NCBI RefSeq assembly: GCF_900240385.1
Contig: NZ_OEQH01000002.1
Coordinates: 198,488 to 262,487 of the forward strand
Direction of reading: 5' to 3'
From: Clostridium minihomine
GTDB taxonomy: Bacteria; Bacillota; Clostridia; Oscillospirales; Acutalibacteraceae
Length of the DNA stretch: 64,000 bases
Position numbers and translations under genes: made by a program. Positions 1 through 7,252 of this stretch are shown piece by piece (position 1 is the first letter of the stretch; each line of letters begins with the position of its first letter). Below the pieces are notes generated by a model. The model ran no database searches, was not told the DNA's origin, and saw only the letters and a list, made by a program, of their open reading frames with translations.

Positions 1-203
1 AACTGCAAATTACGGCTGACTATGGTGCAATGTTCTCTCAGGCATCGAAAGCTCTGCTTTCGCTTATGCCGTGAGGTTATTTAAACCATAACCTTCTCAC
101 AAGCCTATAATTTAACCTGAAAAACTGTAAATTACGGCTGACTATGGTGCAATGTTCTCTCAGGCATCGAAAGCTCTGCTTTCGCTTATGCCGTGAGGTT
201 ATT
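1..203. repeat. Two direct copies of an 81-bp palindrome-containing repeat
   Basis: Copies lie at 1-81 and 123-203 (period 122) and differ at one visible base (tgCaaa/tgTaaa). Each holds a hairpin with arms GGCAT+CGAAAGC and GCTTTCG+ATGCC around a 3-nt loop. Each also holds an ATG-led frame reading MFSQASKALLSLMP then stop. The same core, inverted and diverged, forms the tandem repeats at 58.6-59.05 kb. The 41 bp between the copies show nothing else. Copy 1 begins at the window edge, so more units may lie outside. Confidence 0.85.
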
Positions 204-266
204 ATAGCACTAAATCGAAAAAAGTCCCATGTTTTTTCTAAAATTCATCAGTTTTACCTTCTTTGC

Positions 267-296
267 TTGCTTCCTGGATGGAAAACGGTCTATAAT
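267..296 (+). promoter_or_regulatory. Sigma-A-like promoter for birA
   Basis: TTGCTT at 267-272, an 18-bp spacer and TATAAT at 291-296. Transcription would begin near 303, which excludes upstream in-frame starts and supports the birA start at 337. Confidence 0.6.
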
Positions 297-336
297 GGAA
301 AAAGCACAGAATGAAAAAGGACGGAGAGTACTGGTT

Positions 337-1323
337 ATGAAAAAAGAAGATATCATTCTGCAATACCTGAAAGAAAGCGACGATTATATTTCCGGCGAAG
401 ATTTGAGCAAAAAGCTGGGGATTTCCCGCTCCGCTATATGGAAAAACATTAACAGTCTGCGGGAAAGCGGATATGTGATAGAATCGGTGACAAACCGGGG
501 ATACCGGATTGCCAATTCCTCTGACGCATTGACCCCTAACGAAATAGCGGATGGCCTGCTTACGGAATCCTTTGGCAAAATCGTAGCCGTCTATCCGGAA
601 ATTGACTCTACCAACGAAGAAGCCAAACGGCAGGCGCAAAAGGGTGCACTGCACGGCAGCATTTATGTGGCCGAACAGCAAAACGGCGGCAAAGGCCGCT
701 TGGGACGCGTATGGAAAAGCCCGCCCAAATCGGGACTTTGGTTTTCCATTTTACTGCGGCCGGATGCGCCGCCGGTTCAGGTTGCAAACCTGACTTTGCT
801 GGCAGGTTTGGCCGTCAGCCGAGCCATTTGCGCTGTTACCGGATGCGATGCCAAAATTAAATGGCCCAACGATATTGTAATCGGCAGCAAAAAAGTCTGC
901 GGAATTTTAACGGAAATGACGGCCGAAATTGACCGGGTTCATTTTGCGGTGGTGGGCATCGGCGTGAACGTGAACGACGAAAGCTTCCCCGAAGAACTGA
1001 CAGAAAGAGCCACTTCTTTGCGAATGGAAAGCGGCAGCCCGGTATCTCGGGTAACCTTACTTCAGCACATTTTAAAAGAATTTGAAACCTTATACACAGA
1101 ATATTTCCTGCACGGAAAAGAATCCTGGCTGGTTCCTTACAAAGAATCCTGCGTTTCCCTAAACCGCACGGTTAGTGCCACGCGGGGTCAGGAAAAGGTG
1201 ATCGGCACCGCTGTTGACATTACCGACGGCGGTGAACTGGTGGTGCAGACAAAAGACGGGCGCCGGGTTGAAATCAATTCCGGCGAGGTAGTGGTGCAAG
1301 GAATTTATGGACAAACCCCCTAA
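337..1323 (+). CDS. birA: Biotin--[acetyl-CoA-carboxylase] ligase / biotin repressor BirA
   Basis: 328 aa. It activates biotin as biotinyl-AMP and attaches it to the lysine of biotin carboxyl carrier proteins; class II BirA proteins also repress biotin genes. Residues about 1-60 form a winged helix-turn-helix (SGEDLSKKLGISRSAIWKNI). The ligase core follows, with the adenylate-binding loop GGKGRLGRVW at about 117-126, KWPNDI at about 175-180 and the C-terminal SH3-like domain. Length matches class II enzymes (about 320-330 aa). The ATG at 337 was chosen over upstream in-frame starts because it has a GGACGGAG ribosome site and lies downstream of the promoter. It is followed after 17 bp by the ClbS-like gene, probably cotranscribed. 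Confidence 0.95.
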   Translation: MKKEDIILQYLKESDDYISGEDLSKKLGISRSAIWKNINSLRESGYVIESVTNRGYRIANSSDALTPNEIADGLLTESFGKIVAVYPEIDSTNEEAKRQAQKGALHGSIYVAEQQNGGKGRLGRVWKSPPKSGLWFSILLRPDAPPVQVANLTLLAGLAVSRAICAVTGCDAKIKWPNDIVIGSKKVCGILTEMTAEIDRVHFAVVGIGVNVNDESFPEELTERATSLRMESGSPVSRVTLLQHILKEFETLYTEYFLHGKESWLVPYKESCVSLNRTVSATRGQEKVIGTAVDITDGGELVVQTKDGRRVEINSGEVVVQGIYGQTP

Positions 1324-1340
1324 AAACGGAGGAAAACACA

Positions 1341-1865
1341 ATGGCTAGCTATGAATATGCCAGCAAACAAGAGCTTCTTACAGCCATTCATCAGAACTAC
1401 CTGAAATTTGACAGCGAGTTTGGCTGCGTTGCGGAAGAAGACAAAGACCTGATGTTGCCCGATCTGGACAAAACCCCGGCACAAATGCTGGCCTATCAGC
1501 TGGGCTGGCTGAATCTGGTGATGAGTTGGGACAGCGAAGAAAAATCGGGCCGCACACCCCAAATGCCCGCGCCCGGTTATAAGTGGAACCAGCTGGGGGA
1601 ACTGTACCGGAATTTTTACCGCACTTATGAATCTGAGTCTTTGCAAGATCTTCGCCGACAGCTGCGCCAAAAAGAGGAAGAGTGGCTGGACTGGGTAGAT
1701 AGCCTTACCGAACAGGAACTGTTTGTTCAAGGCGCGCGCCAATGGACGGGCGACAAATCGAACTGGCCCATGGCCCGCTGGATCCACATCAATTCTGCTG
1801 CTCCGTTCCAAACCTTCCGGGCCAAAATCCGCAAATGGAAAAAGCTGCGGGAGCAGGAAACATAA
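1341..1865 (+). CDS. ClbS/DfsB family four-helix-bundle protein
   Basis: 174 aa, soluble, rich in Trp, Glu and Arg. The pattern (start MASYEYASKQELL, central LAYQLGWLNLVM, late NWPMARWIHINSAAPF) is that of the ClbS/DfsB (DUF1706) family of the DinB-like superfamily. The founding member ClbS is a colibactin self-protection hydrolase; most members have no known substrate. GGAGG lies 8 bases before the ATG. The gene is 17 bp after birA and 32 bp before a hydrolase on the same strand, consistent with one transcript. I see no colibactin-like cluster, so a specific resistance role is not supported. Family call firm, function unknown. Confidence 0.85.
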   Translation: MASYEYASKQELLTAIHQNYLKFDSEFGCVAEEDKDLMLPDLDKTPAQMLAYQLGWLNLVMSWDSEEKSGRTPQMPAPGYKWNQLGELYRNFYRTYESESLQDLRRQLRQKEEEWLDWVDSLTEQELFVQGARQWTGDKSNWPMARWIHINSAAPFQTFRAKIRKWKKLREQET

Positions 1866-1897
1866 ACAGAAATGGATGAAAAATAAAGGAAACGGTT

Positions 1898-2602
1898 ATG
1901 GTAACGGATAGAATAAATATTTGCGGTATTCCGGCAACGATATGGGGAGAAAAATCAGAAAAGGTTTTTCTTGCTGTGCACGGAAACATGTCAAATAAAG
2001 AAGACACCGTAATACGATTGTTGGCTGAGGCAGCTGCACAGCACGGTTATCAAACCATAAGCTTTGATTTGCCGGAACATGGAGAACGAACTGCCGAGGG
2101 TACCCCGTGTAAAGTGCAATACTGCGTGCAGGATTTGAGAAAAATCATGGACTTTACACGAAACCGCTGGACGCAAGTCAGTTTGTTTGCATGCAGCATG
2201 GGAGCCTTTTTTAGTTTATTGGAATATCACAATGAACCACTGAATCAATCCTTGTTTCTTTCTCCCGTTGTGGACATGCAGCGGATCATTTCCAACCTGA
2301 TGACGTGGTTTGATGTGTCAGAAGAGCAATTAAAAAGCAGGCAAGAAATTCAAACGCCCATTGGGCAAACATTATACTGGGATTATTATTGTTATGTAAG
2401 GGAACATCCAATTCAAAAATGGGACAGCCAAACCTTCATTTTATATGGTGAAAATGATAATTTATGTGAGCGGGAAACAATTAATTCCTTTGTGCATCGG
2501 TTTGGTTGCCAGTTGGCAGTTGTAGAATCCGGAGAACATTATTTTCATACCCATCAGCAATTAGCAGATTTTTCTGCATGGGCCAAACAAAATATATGCT
2601 GA
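1898..2602 (+). CDS. Alpha/beta hydrolase
   Basis: 234 aa cytoplasmic alpha/beta-hydrolase fold. Visible elements are the oxyanion-side LAVHGNMS near residue 26, the nucleophile elbow FACSMG with Ser100, the probable acid Asp187 in LYGENDN and the base His214 in SGEHYFH, so the triad is complete. The elbow has Ala/Cys where the usual G-x-S-x-G has Gly. No signal peptide, so the substrate is probably a small intracellular ester or amide; nothing in sequence or context identifies it. AAAGGAAA precedes the ATG. It lies between the ClbS-like and DUF6506 genes, all on the plus strand. Confidence 0.85.
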   Translation: MVTDRINICGIPATIWGEKSEKVFLAVHGNMSNKEDTVIRLLAEAAAQHGYQTISFDLPEHGERTAEGTPCKVQYCVQDLRKIMDFTRNRWTQVSLFACSMGAFFSLLEYHNEPLNQSLFLSPVVDMQRIISNLMTWFDVSEEQLKSRQEIQTPIGQTLYWDYYCYVREHPIQKWDSQTFILYGENDNLCERETINSFVHRFGCQLAVVESGEHYFHTHQQLADFSAWAKQNIC

Positions 2603-2661
2603 TAATGAAGATGTCTTAGCTTTTTTAAAGAAAACAATTAAAAAAAGTGGGAGGTAATAAC

Positions 2662-2964
2662 ATGAAGAAAAAGTTTGCTTTTTTATTGATGGGCGGTCAC
2701 TATGATCCGGAGAAGCATCAGGCTTGTTTTGAAACAGAAAATCAAATCAGCTATATCTTTACCGTCCGGAATTTTGAAGAAGCCTGCCAGCGGGTTTCCC
2801 TGCTGCAAAAAGACGGAGTCGGCGCCATAGAACTGTGCGGGGCATTCGGCCCGGAAAAAGCACAGCAGCTCATCGAACAGACCAGCAATCAAATTGCAAT
2901 TGGTTATATGACTCACTATGCAGAACAGGATCCTTTATTCGCCAGCTTCTTTTCTCAATTCTAA
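2662..2964 (+). CDS. DUF6506 family protein
   Basis: 100 aa, soluble. It begins MKKKFAFLLMGGHYDPE, has GVGAIELCGAFG in the middle and ends IAIGYMTHYAEQDPLFASFF. I recognise this as the small DUF6506 family, common in Firmicutes and of unknown role. The ATG at 2662 has GGGAGG eight bases upstream; an in-frame GTG at 2647 would place the ribosome site inside the gene. It is the last gene of the birA-side plus-strand run and is followed by a strong bidirectional terminator. Confidence 0.8.
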   Translation: MKKKFAFLLMGGHYDPEKHQACFETENQISYIFTVRNFEEACQRVSLLQKDGVGAIELCGAFGPEKAQQLIEQTSNQIAIGYMTHYAEQDPLFASFFSQF

Positions 2965-3019
2965 TCCCTTGCGTATCCAGCACGCACGAAAACAAATCAG
3001 CATCTCTTTGGATAAAATA

Positions 3020-3077
3020 AAAAGCGGTTCCGAAAAAGCACAGCATCTGCTGTCTTTCCCGGAACCGCTTTTTTTAG
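3020..3077. terminator. Bidirectional intrinsic terminator
   Basis: An 11-bp perfect stem (3022-3032 with 3060-3070) encloses a second 6-bp stem (ACAGCA/TGCTGT), with a T-run on the right and an A-run on the left. It separates the convergent DUF6506 gene and lysC. Confidence 0.9.
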
Positions 3078-3140
3078 AACTTTCGCGGCAATGCACTTCG
3101 GCAAGCCGACAAAAAATCAGATTGAGAAGGGGCTCACTTA

Positions 3141-4361
3141 TTACTGGGCTACCGTCTCTGAAAAGAATTTATTGTGAATCGCGGTGACTGCCTTGTCGGC
3201 GTCTTTACGCTCCAGCAAAACAGAAATTTTAATCTCACTGGTAGAGATCATCTGAATATTGATATTGGACTCAAACAGAGACTCAAACATCATTGCGGCA
3301 ACACCGGGGTGTGTTTCCATACCGGCGCCAACAATCGAAACCTTGGCCACATCTTCATCATATACCACGCTGGATGCGCCAATCTGCTCCACATAAGGGG
3401 TCAGCACTTCCATAGCGGCTTGCAGGTGATCCTCAGAAATAGTAAAGCTGATGTCCTTGGTGCCGTTTCTGCCGATGGACTGCAAAATAATATCCACGTT
3501 CACATTTTTGGCGGATAACTTAGAAAACACCTTAAAGGCCAAGCCCGGGCGATCCGGAACACCAATAATCGCCACACGGGCGACCCCATCATCCTTTGCG
3601 ATGCCGCTAATCAACATTTTTTCCATTTTGGTTGCCTCCTTCACAATCGTACCCGGAACCCGGTTATAACTGGACAGAACCTCCAGCTCAACATTATATT
3701 TTTTTGCCATCTCTACAGATCGGTTGTTCAGCACCTGTGCGCCCAAAGTTGCCAGCTCAAGCATTTCGTCATAAGAAATCACGTCGATTTTCTGGGCATT
3801 CTTCACTTTGCGGGGATCGGCGGTATAGACGCCTTCCACATCGGTATAAATCTGGCACAGGTCTGCATGCATCACCGAAGCAATGGCAACCGCGCTGGTA
3901 TCGGAACCGCCGCGGCCCAAGGTGGTCATGTCGTTATAGCGGTTAATCCCTTGGAATCCCGTTACGATAACGATATTTCGCTTATCCAGCTCTTTTTTAA
4001 TGCGATCCGGCTTCACCGTCTTGATGCGGGCGGAACCGTAAGATGTATTGGTTAAAAAGCCTGCCTGCCACCCCAGCAAAGACACCACGGGAAAACCCAT
4101 ATGCTCAATGGTCATGGCAAGAAGAGAGGCCGACATCTGCTCACCTGCGGTCAGCAGCATATCCATCTCTCTTTTAGAAGGTTTGGGGTTCACTTCTTTG
4201 GCCTTGGCGATCAAATCATCTGTGGTATCGCCCTGAGCCGACACAACAACAACGATGTCATTGCCTTTGGAATAGGTTTTCGTGATGATATCAGCAACAT
4301 TTTGCAGGCGCTCCGCGTTTGCCACAGAACTGCCGCCGAACTTCTGAACAATCAAACTCAT
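3141..4361 (-). CDS. lysC: Aspartate kinase
   Basis: 406 aa. It catalyses ATP-dependent phosphorylation of L-aspartate, the first step of the lysine, threonine, methionine and diaminopimelate pathways. The kinase domain opens with VQKFGGSS and has the family motif LGRGGSDTSA near residue 170 and TDVEGVYTADPR. Two C-terminal ACT domains (from about residue 260, e.g. VPDRPGLAFKVF and SIVGAGMETHPGVA) indicate end-product feedback control. GGAGG precedes the ATG. It is the last gene of the ACT-hom-thrB-lysC operon; grouping with hom and thrB suggests a threonine-responsive isozyme, which is inference. Confidence 0.95.
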   Translation of the reverse strand: MSLIVQKFGGSSVANAERLQNVADIITKTYSKGNDIVVVVSAQGDTTDDLIAKAKEVNPKPSKREMDMLLTAGEQMSASLLAMTIEHMGFPVVSLLGWQAGFLTNTSYGSARIKTVKPDRIKKELDKRNIVIVTGFQGINRYNDMTTLGRGGSDTSAVAIASVMHADLCQIYTDVEGVYTADPRKVKNAQKIDVISYDEMLELATLGAQVLNNRSVEMAKKYNVELEVLSSYNRVPGTIVKEATKMEKMLISGIAKDDGVARVAIIGVPDRPGLAFKVFSKLSAKNVNVDIILQSIGRNGTKDISFTISEDHLQAAMEVLTPYVEQIGASSVVYDEDVAKVSIVGAGMETHPGVAAMMFESLFESNINIQMISTSEIKISVLLERKDADKAVTAIHNKFFSETVAQ

Positions 4362-4391
4362 ATTGTTCTGTCCTCCATATCTAAAATAAAC

Positions 4392-5300
4392 TCAAAAAGA
4401 ATCGGCTTCTTTCCAGATTCGGGCGCCTTGAGCCTCTGCGCTGCGAATACTGACATCCCAGTCCGCTATGCCCCATTCTTCCATGTGGGCACGCGCCTGT
4501 TGGGCAAATTCGTCGGCACTTTCTGCAGACACCATGGCGATAATAGTAGGCCCTGCTCCACTGATATAGGTTCCCAACGAACCCAACTGGCCACAAAGCT
4601 GAAACACCTGATCACAGTGAGGAATGAGCCCCCGCCGATAGGGCTGGTGAATTTTATCCTGAACCGCAACCCGAAGATTTTCGGTATTCCCCGAAAATAG
4701 AGAGGCGGTCATAAGGGCGGAACGAGATAAATTATAAACTGCGTCCTCCCGTGAATAGTCTTTGGGAAGAACGGAACGGGCCATCTCTGTCTTCAGTTCA
4801 AAAGGCGGAATAAAAACCGCAAACCGAATTTTTTCAGAAACAGGAACACTCACGCTGTATACTCTTCCCTGTTCCATGGCCGAAGCAACCAATCCGCCTT
4901 GAATGGCGGGGGTGGTGTTGTCGGGATGACCTTCAATCTCGGCTGCAAAATCAATCAGCTGATGCTGATTGAGGGGATCCCCCAGCAAATGGTTAGCCCC
5001 CAGCAAGCCCGCCACAATGCAGGCCGAACTGCTGCCAAGACCCCTCGCCATGGGGATGTTGTTTTCCTGTACAATTCGCAGCCCCCGCAAACTGTGTCCG
5101 CAGCGCTCATACAGCAATTTTGCCGCCCAATAAACCAGATTATGTTCATCTTGGGGCACCGGAACATTGTCCCGGCTGCTGATCTGGATGGAATCGCTTT
5201 CTTCCATCCAGACTTGATTGTACAAGGTCAGGGCGATCCCGAGCGCGTCAAAACCGGAACCTAAATTCGCGCTGGTCGCCGGCACCTGTATTCTTATCAT
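4392..5300 (-). CDS. thrB: Homoserine kinase
   Basis: 302 aa GHMP-family kinase converting homoserine to O-phosphohomoserine in threonine synthesis. It begins MIRIQVPATSANLGSGFD; the ATP-binding glycine/serine loop PMARGLGSSSA is at about 84-94 and EGHPDNTTPA follows. The ATG at 5300 was chosen because GAGG lies 9 bases upstream; an in-frame GTG at 5321 has no ribosome site in front. The gene begins 24 bp after hom ends and is followed by lysC after 30 bp, so all three are cotranscribed. threonine synthase (thrC) is not in the window. Confidence 0.95.
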   Translation of the reverse strand: MIRIQVPATSANLGSGFDALGIALTLYNQVWMEESDSIQISSRDNVPVPQDEHNLVYWAAKLLYERCGHSLRGLRIVQENNIPMARGLGSSSACIVAGLLGANHLLGDPLNQHQLIDFAAEIEGHPDNTTPAIQGGLVASAMEQGRVYSVSVPVSEKIRFAVFIPPFELKTEMARSVLPKDYSREDAVYNLSRSALMTASLFSGNTENLRVAVQDKIHQPYRRGLIPHCDQVFQLCGQLGSLGTYISGAGPTIIAMVSAESADEFAQQARAHMEEWGIADWDVSIRSAEAQGARIWKEADSF

Positions 5301-5324
5301 CTTGGGTATCCTCATTTCCACGTT

Positions 5325-6569
5325 TTAAAACTCACCGATGCGAAGAGTGGAAAGCACTTCGATTCCTTCACTTTTCATGATTTCCAACCGCGCAAGGAAT
5401 TCTTCCTCTTTCAGCGGCTCTGTCACAAAAGCGATTTCATCTTTTCCAGCCTCTTTGCGAACCAGCTGACGGATATCTCCGAACAAGCCTTCCGCCTGAC
5501 CCAAAGCAAACGTGGAATCCTTTGTTTTCGCACGCACATAAAAGGCCACCGTATCTTCTCGGTAATCCCGCACATAACCGGGAACCGCTTCGTCCCAGAA
5601 TAGATATTTGCGCGCCTTAAAGTGCCGCACACAATCAATCACATCTGCCACCACCGCACTGGCTGTGGGCAGCTTTCCGGCTCCTTTGCCATAAAACACT
5701 ACGTCGCCGATGGAGTCGCCCCGCACCAGAATGCCGTTAAACACATCGTCCACGGTAGCCAATTGGCTGTCACGAGAAATCATCATGGGGCAAACAATAA
5801 TGTGAACCTGCTCATTTTCCAGAATTTTAACCCGGCCAATCAGCTTAATCACACCGCCCCACACGTTTGCGTATTCCACATCCGCCAGGCTAACCTTGGT
5901 AATTCCTTCGGTATGCACCTGTTCCGGATACACATGCTTTCCAAACGCCAATGAAGCTAAAATGCAAATTTTACGGCAGGCATCATGGCCTTCCACATCT
6001 GCTTCCGGGCTGCGCTCGGCGTAACCCAGCTGCTGAGCCAAAGAAAGCGCATCGGAAAAATCCATTTGATCCCGAATCATTTTGGTTAAGATAAAGTTGG
6101 TGGTTCCGTTGAGAATGCCCGCAATCTCAATCACATCGTTGGCCGCCAGGCACTGGCTCATGGGGCGAATAATCGGAATTCCGCCGCCCACACTGGCCTC
6201 AAACAAGAAGTTCAGGTTCTGTTTTTGCGCCAAAGCCAACAGTTCTGCGCCCTTGGCCGCAACCAGCTCTTTGTTGGAAGTAACCACGCTTTTTCCGGCC
6301 AACAGGCAGCGGCGTACATAATCATACGACGGATTCAGTCCGCCCATAACCTCTACCACAATTTTGACATCCGGATCATTCACAATATCATCAAAGGACT
6401 TTGTAAACCGCTCCTCCAGCGGATCCCCGGGGAACTCTCTCAAGTCCAAAATATATTTAATTCTGATTTCTTCTTTTGCCCGTTTGGCAATATTTTCTGT
6501 ATGGTTCAGCAAAACCTCCGCAACGCCGGAGCCTACCACCCCATATCCCATTATTGCAATTTCTACCAT
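5325..6569 (-). CDS. hom: Homoserine dehydrogenase
   Basis: 414 aa. It reduces aspartate semialdehyde to homoserine with NAD(P)H. The N-terminal Rossmann motif IAIMGYGVVGSGVAEVL is at about residues 4-20, the catalytic region includes GILNGTTNFILTKM and AYAERSPEADVEGHDA-type residues (GYAERSPEADVEGHD), and the last ~80 residues form an ACT domain (VLSTLRIGEF end). The ATG at 6569 has GGGGTGG before it; the in-frame GTG at 6578 lacks one. Second gene of the operon. Confidence 0.95.
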   Translation of the reverse strand: MVEIAIMGYGVVGSGVAEVLLNHTENIAKRAKEEIRIKYILDLREFPGDPLEERFTKSFDDIVNDPDVKIVVEVMGGLNPSYDYVRRCLLAGKSVVTSNKELVAAKGAELLALAQKQNLNFLFEASVGGGIPIIRPMSQCLAANDVIEIAGILNGTTNFILTKMIRDQMDFSDALSLAQQLGYAERSPEADVEGHDACRKICILASLAFGKHVYPEQVHTEGITKVSLADVEYANVWGGVIKLIGRVKILENEQVHIIVCPMMISRDSQLATVDDVFNGILVRGDSIGDVVFYGKGAGKLPTASAVVADVIDCVRHFKARKYLFWDEAVPGYVRDYREDTVAFYVRAKTKDSTFALGQAEGLFGDIRQLVRKEAGKDEIAFVTEPLKEEEFLARLEIMKSEGIEVLSTLRIGEF

Positions 6570-6590
6570 GACTTCCACCCCTTATTCTTT

Positions 6591-7031
6591 CTACTGATCG
6601 GTAATATTATCAATCGTACAAACCCCATCCACATTGCTCAAAAGGGCCAGCAGCTCATCCACTGTGCCCGCCATATTATTAATGCGCGCGGAAATCGACA
6701 CCATTGCCTTTCCACCCACAGGAATATTTTGATTGATGGTCAAAATATTGGCTCCTGCACCATAAAACTCAGAAACCAGTGACATGAGCACCCCGGGCCG
6801 GTCGTACAGCACCACCTGTATGGTTAAAATTCGGTTTGTGGTTTCCGGTTGATAAGGATAAACAGAATCCTTGTATTTATAAAACACACTTCGGGAAATT
6901 CCAGCCATCCGCGCCGCCTCTGATGTGCTGGCAGCCTCTGAATTCATAATGTACTGCTTGGCTTCAATCACTTTGGAATACACTTTTGGCAGAACTTTTT
7001 TGTCTACCAGAAAAAAAGTTGAATCCTTCAT
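6591..7031 (-). CDS. ACT domain-containing protein, PheB/UPF0735 type
   Basis: 146 aa. The N-terminal part (FLVDKKVLPKVYSKVIEAK, then EAARMAGISRSVFYKYKD) resembles a small DNA-binding or oligomerising module, and residues about 70-146 form an ACT domain (LYDRPGVLMSLVSEF, INQNIPVGGKA). This is the PheB-like family often placed directly in front of hom, as here (21 bp before hom). Its likely role is amino-acid sensing for the threonine operon; that is inference from context. The start at 7031 has GGTGGTGG upstream. Confidence 0.9.
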   Translation of the reverse strand: MKDSTFFLVDKKVLPKVYSKVIEAKQYIMNSEAASTSEAARMAGISRSVFYKYKDSVYPYQPETTNRILTIQVVLYDRPGVLMSLVSEFYGAGANILTINQNIPVGGKAMVSISARINNMAGTVDELLALLSNVDGVCTIDNITDQ

Positions 7032-7070
7032 TGTCCACCACCTGCGCACTATTGTATTGTATTAAGGTAC

Positions 7071-7099
7071 AGTTTAACACCTTTTGTTGTTAAATTCAA
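7071..7099 (-). promoter_or_regulatory. Sigma-A-like promoter for the ACT-hom-thrB-lysC operon
   Basis: On the minus strand TTGAAT (7094-7099), 17-bp spacer, TAAACT (7071-7076), about 40 bp upstream of the first start codon. Each box matches the consensus at four of six positions. Confidence 0.45.
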
Positions 7100-7170
7100 T
7101 AGCTAATTTATTGAAATTCTAATCATGCCCCCACCGGGAACCGTATGTTTTGACGAAGAAAAAAGATTAC

Positions 7171-7206
7171 AAAAAATCCCCAAAAGCAAATGCTTTTGGG
7201 GATTTT
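7171..7206 (-). terminator. Intrinsic terminator after the class A PBP gene
   Basis: A 14-bp perfect stem (7175-7188 with 7191-7204) with a two-base spacer at the tip and a T-run on the minus strand, about 45 bp past the PBP stop codon. Confidence 0.9.
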
Positions 7207-7252
7207 AAAATGCGGTCAATGATTTTTCGGCCAAATCAATTCCAGCTTTGCA

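Noticed and set aside
3174-4700. Plus-strand frames opposite lysC and thrB
   Set aside because: They overlap well-supported genes completely, have no ribosome sites and no recognisable motifs.
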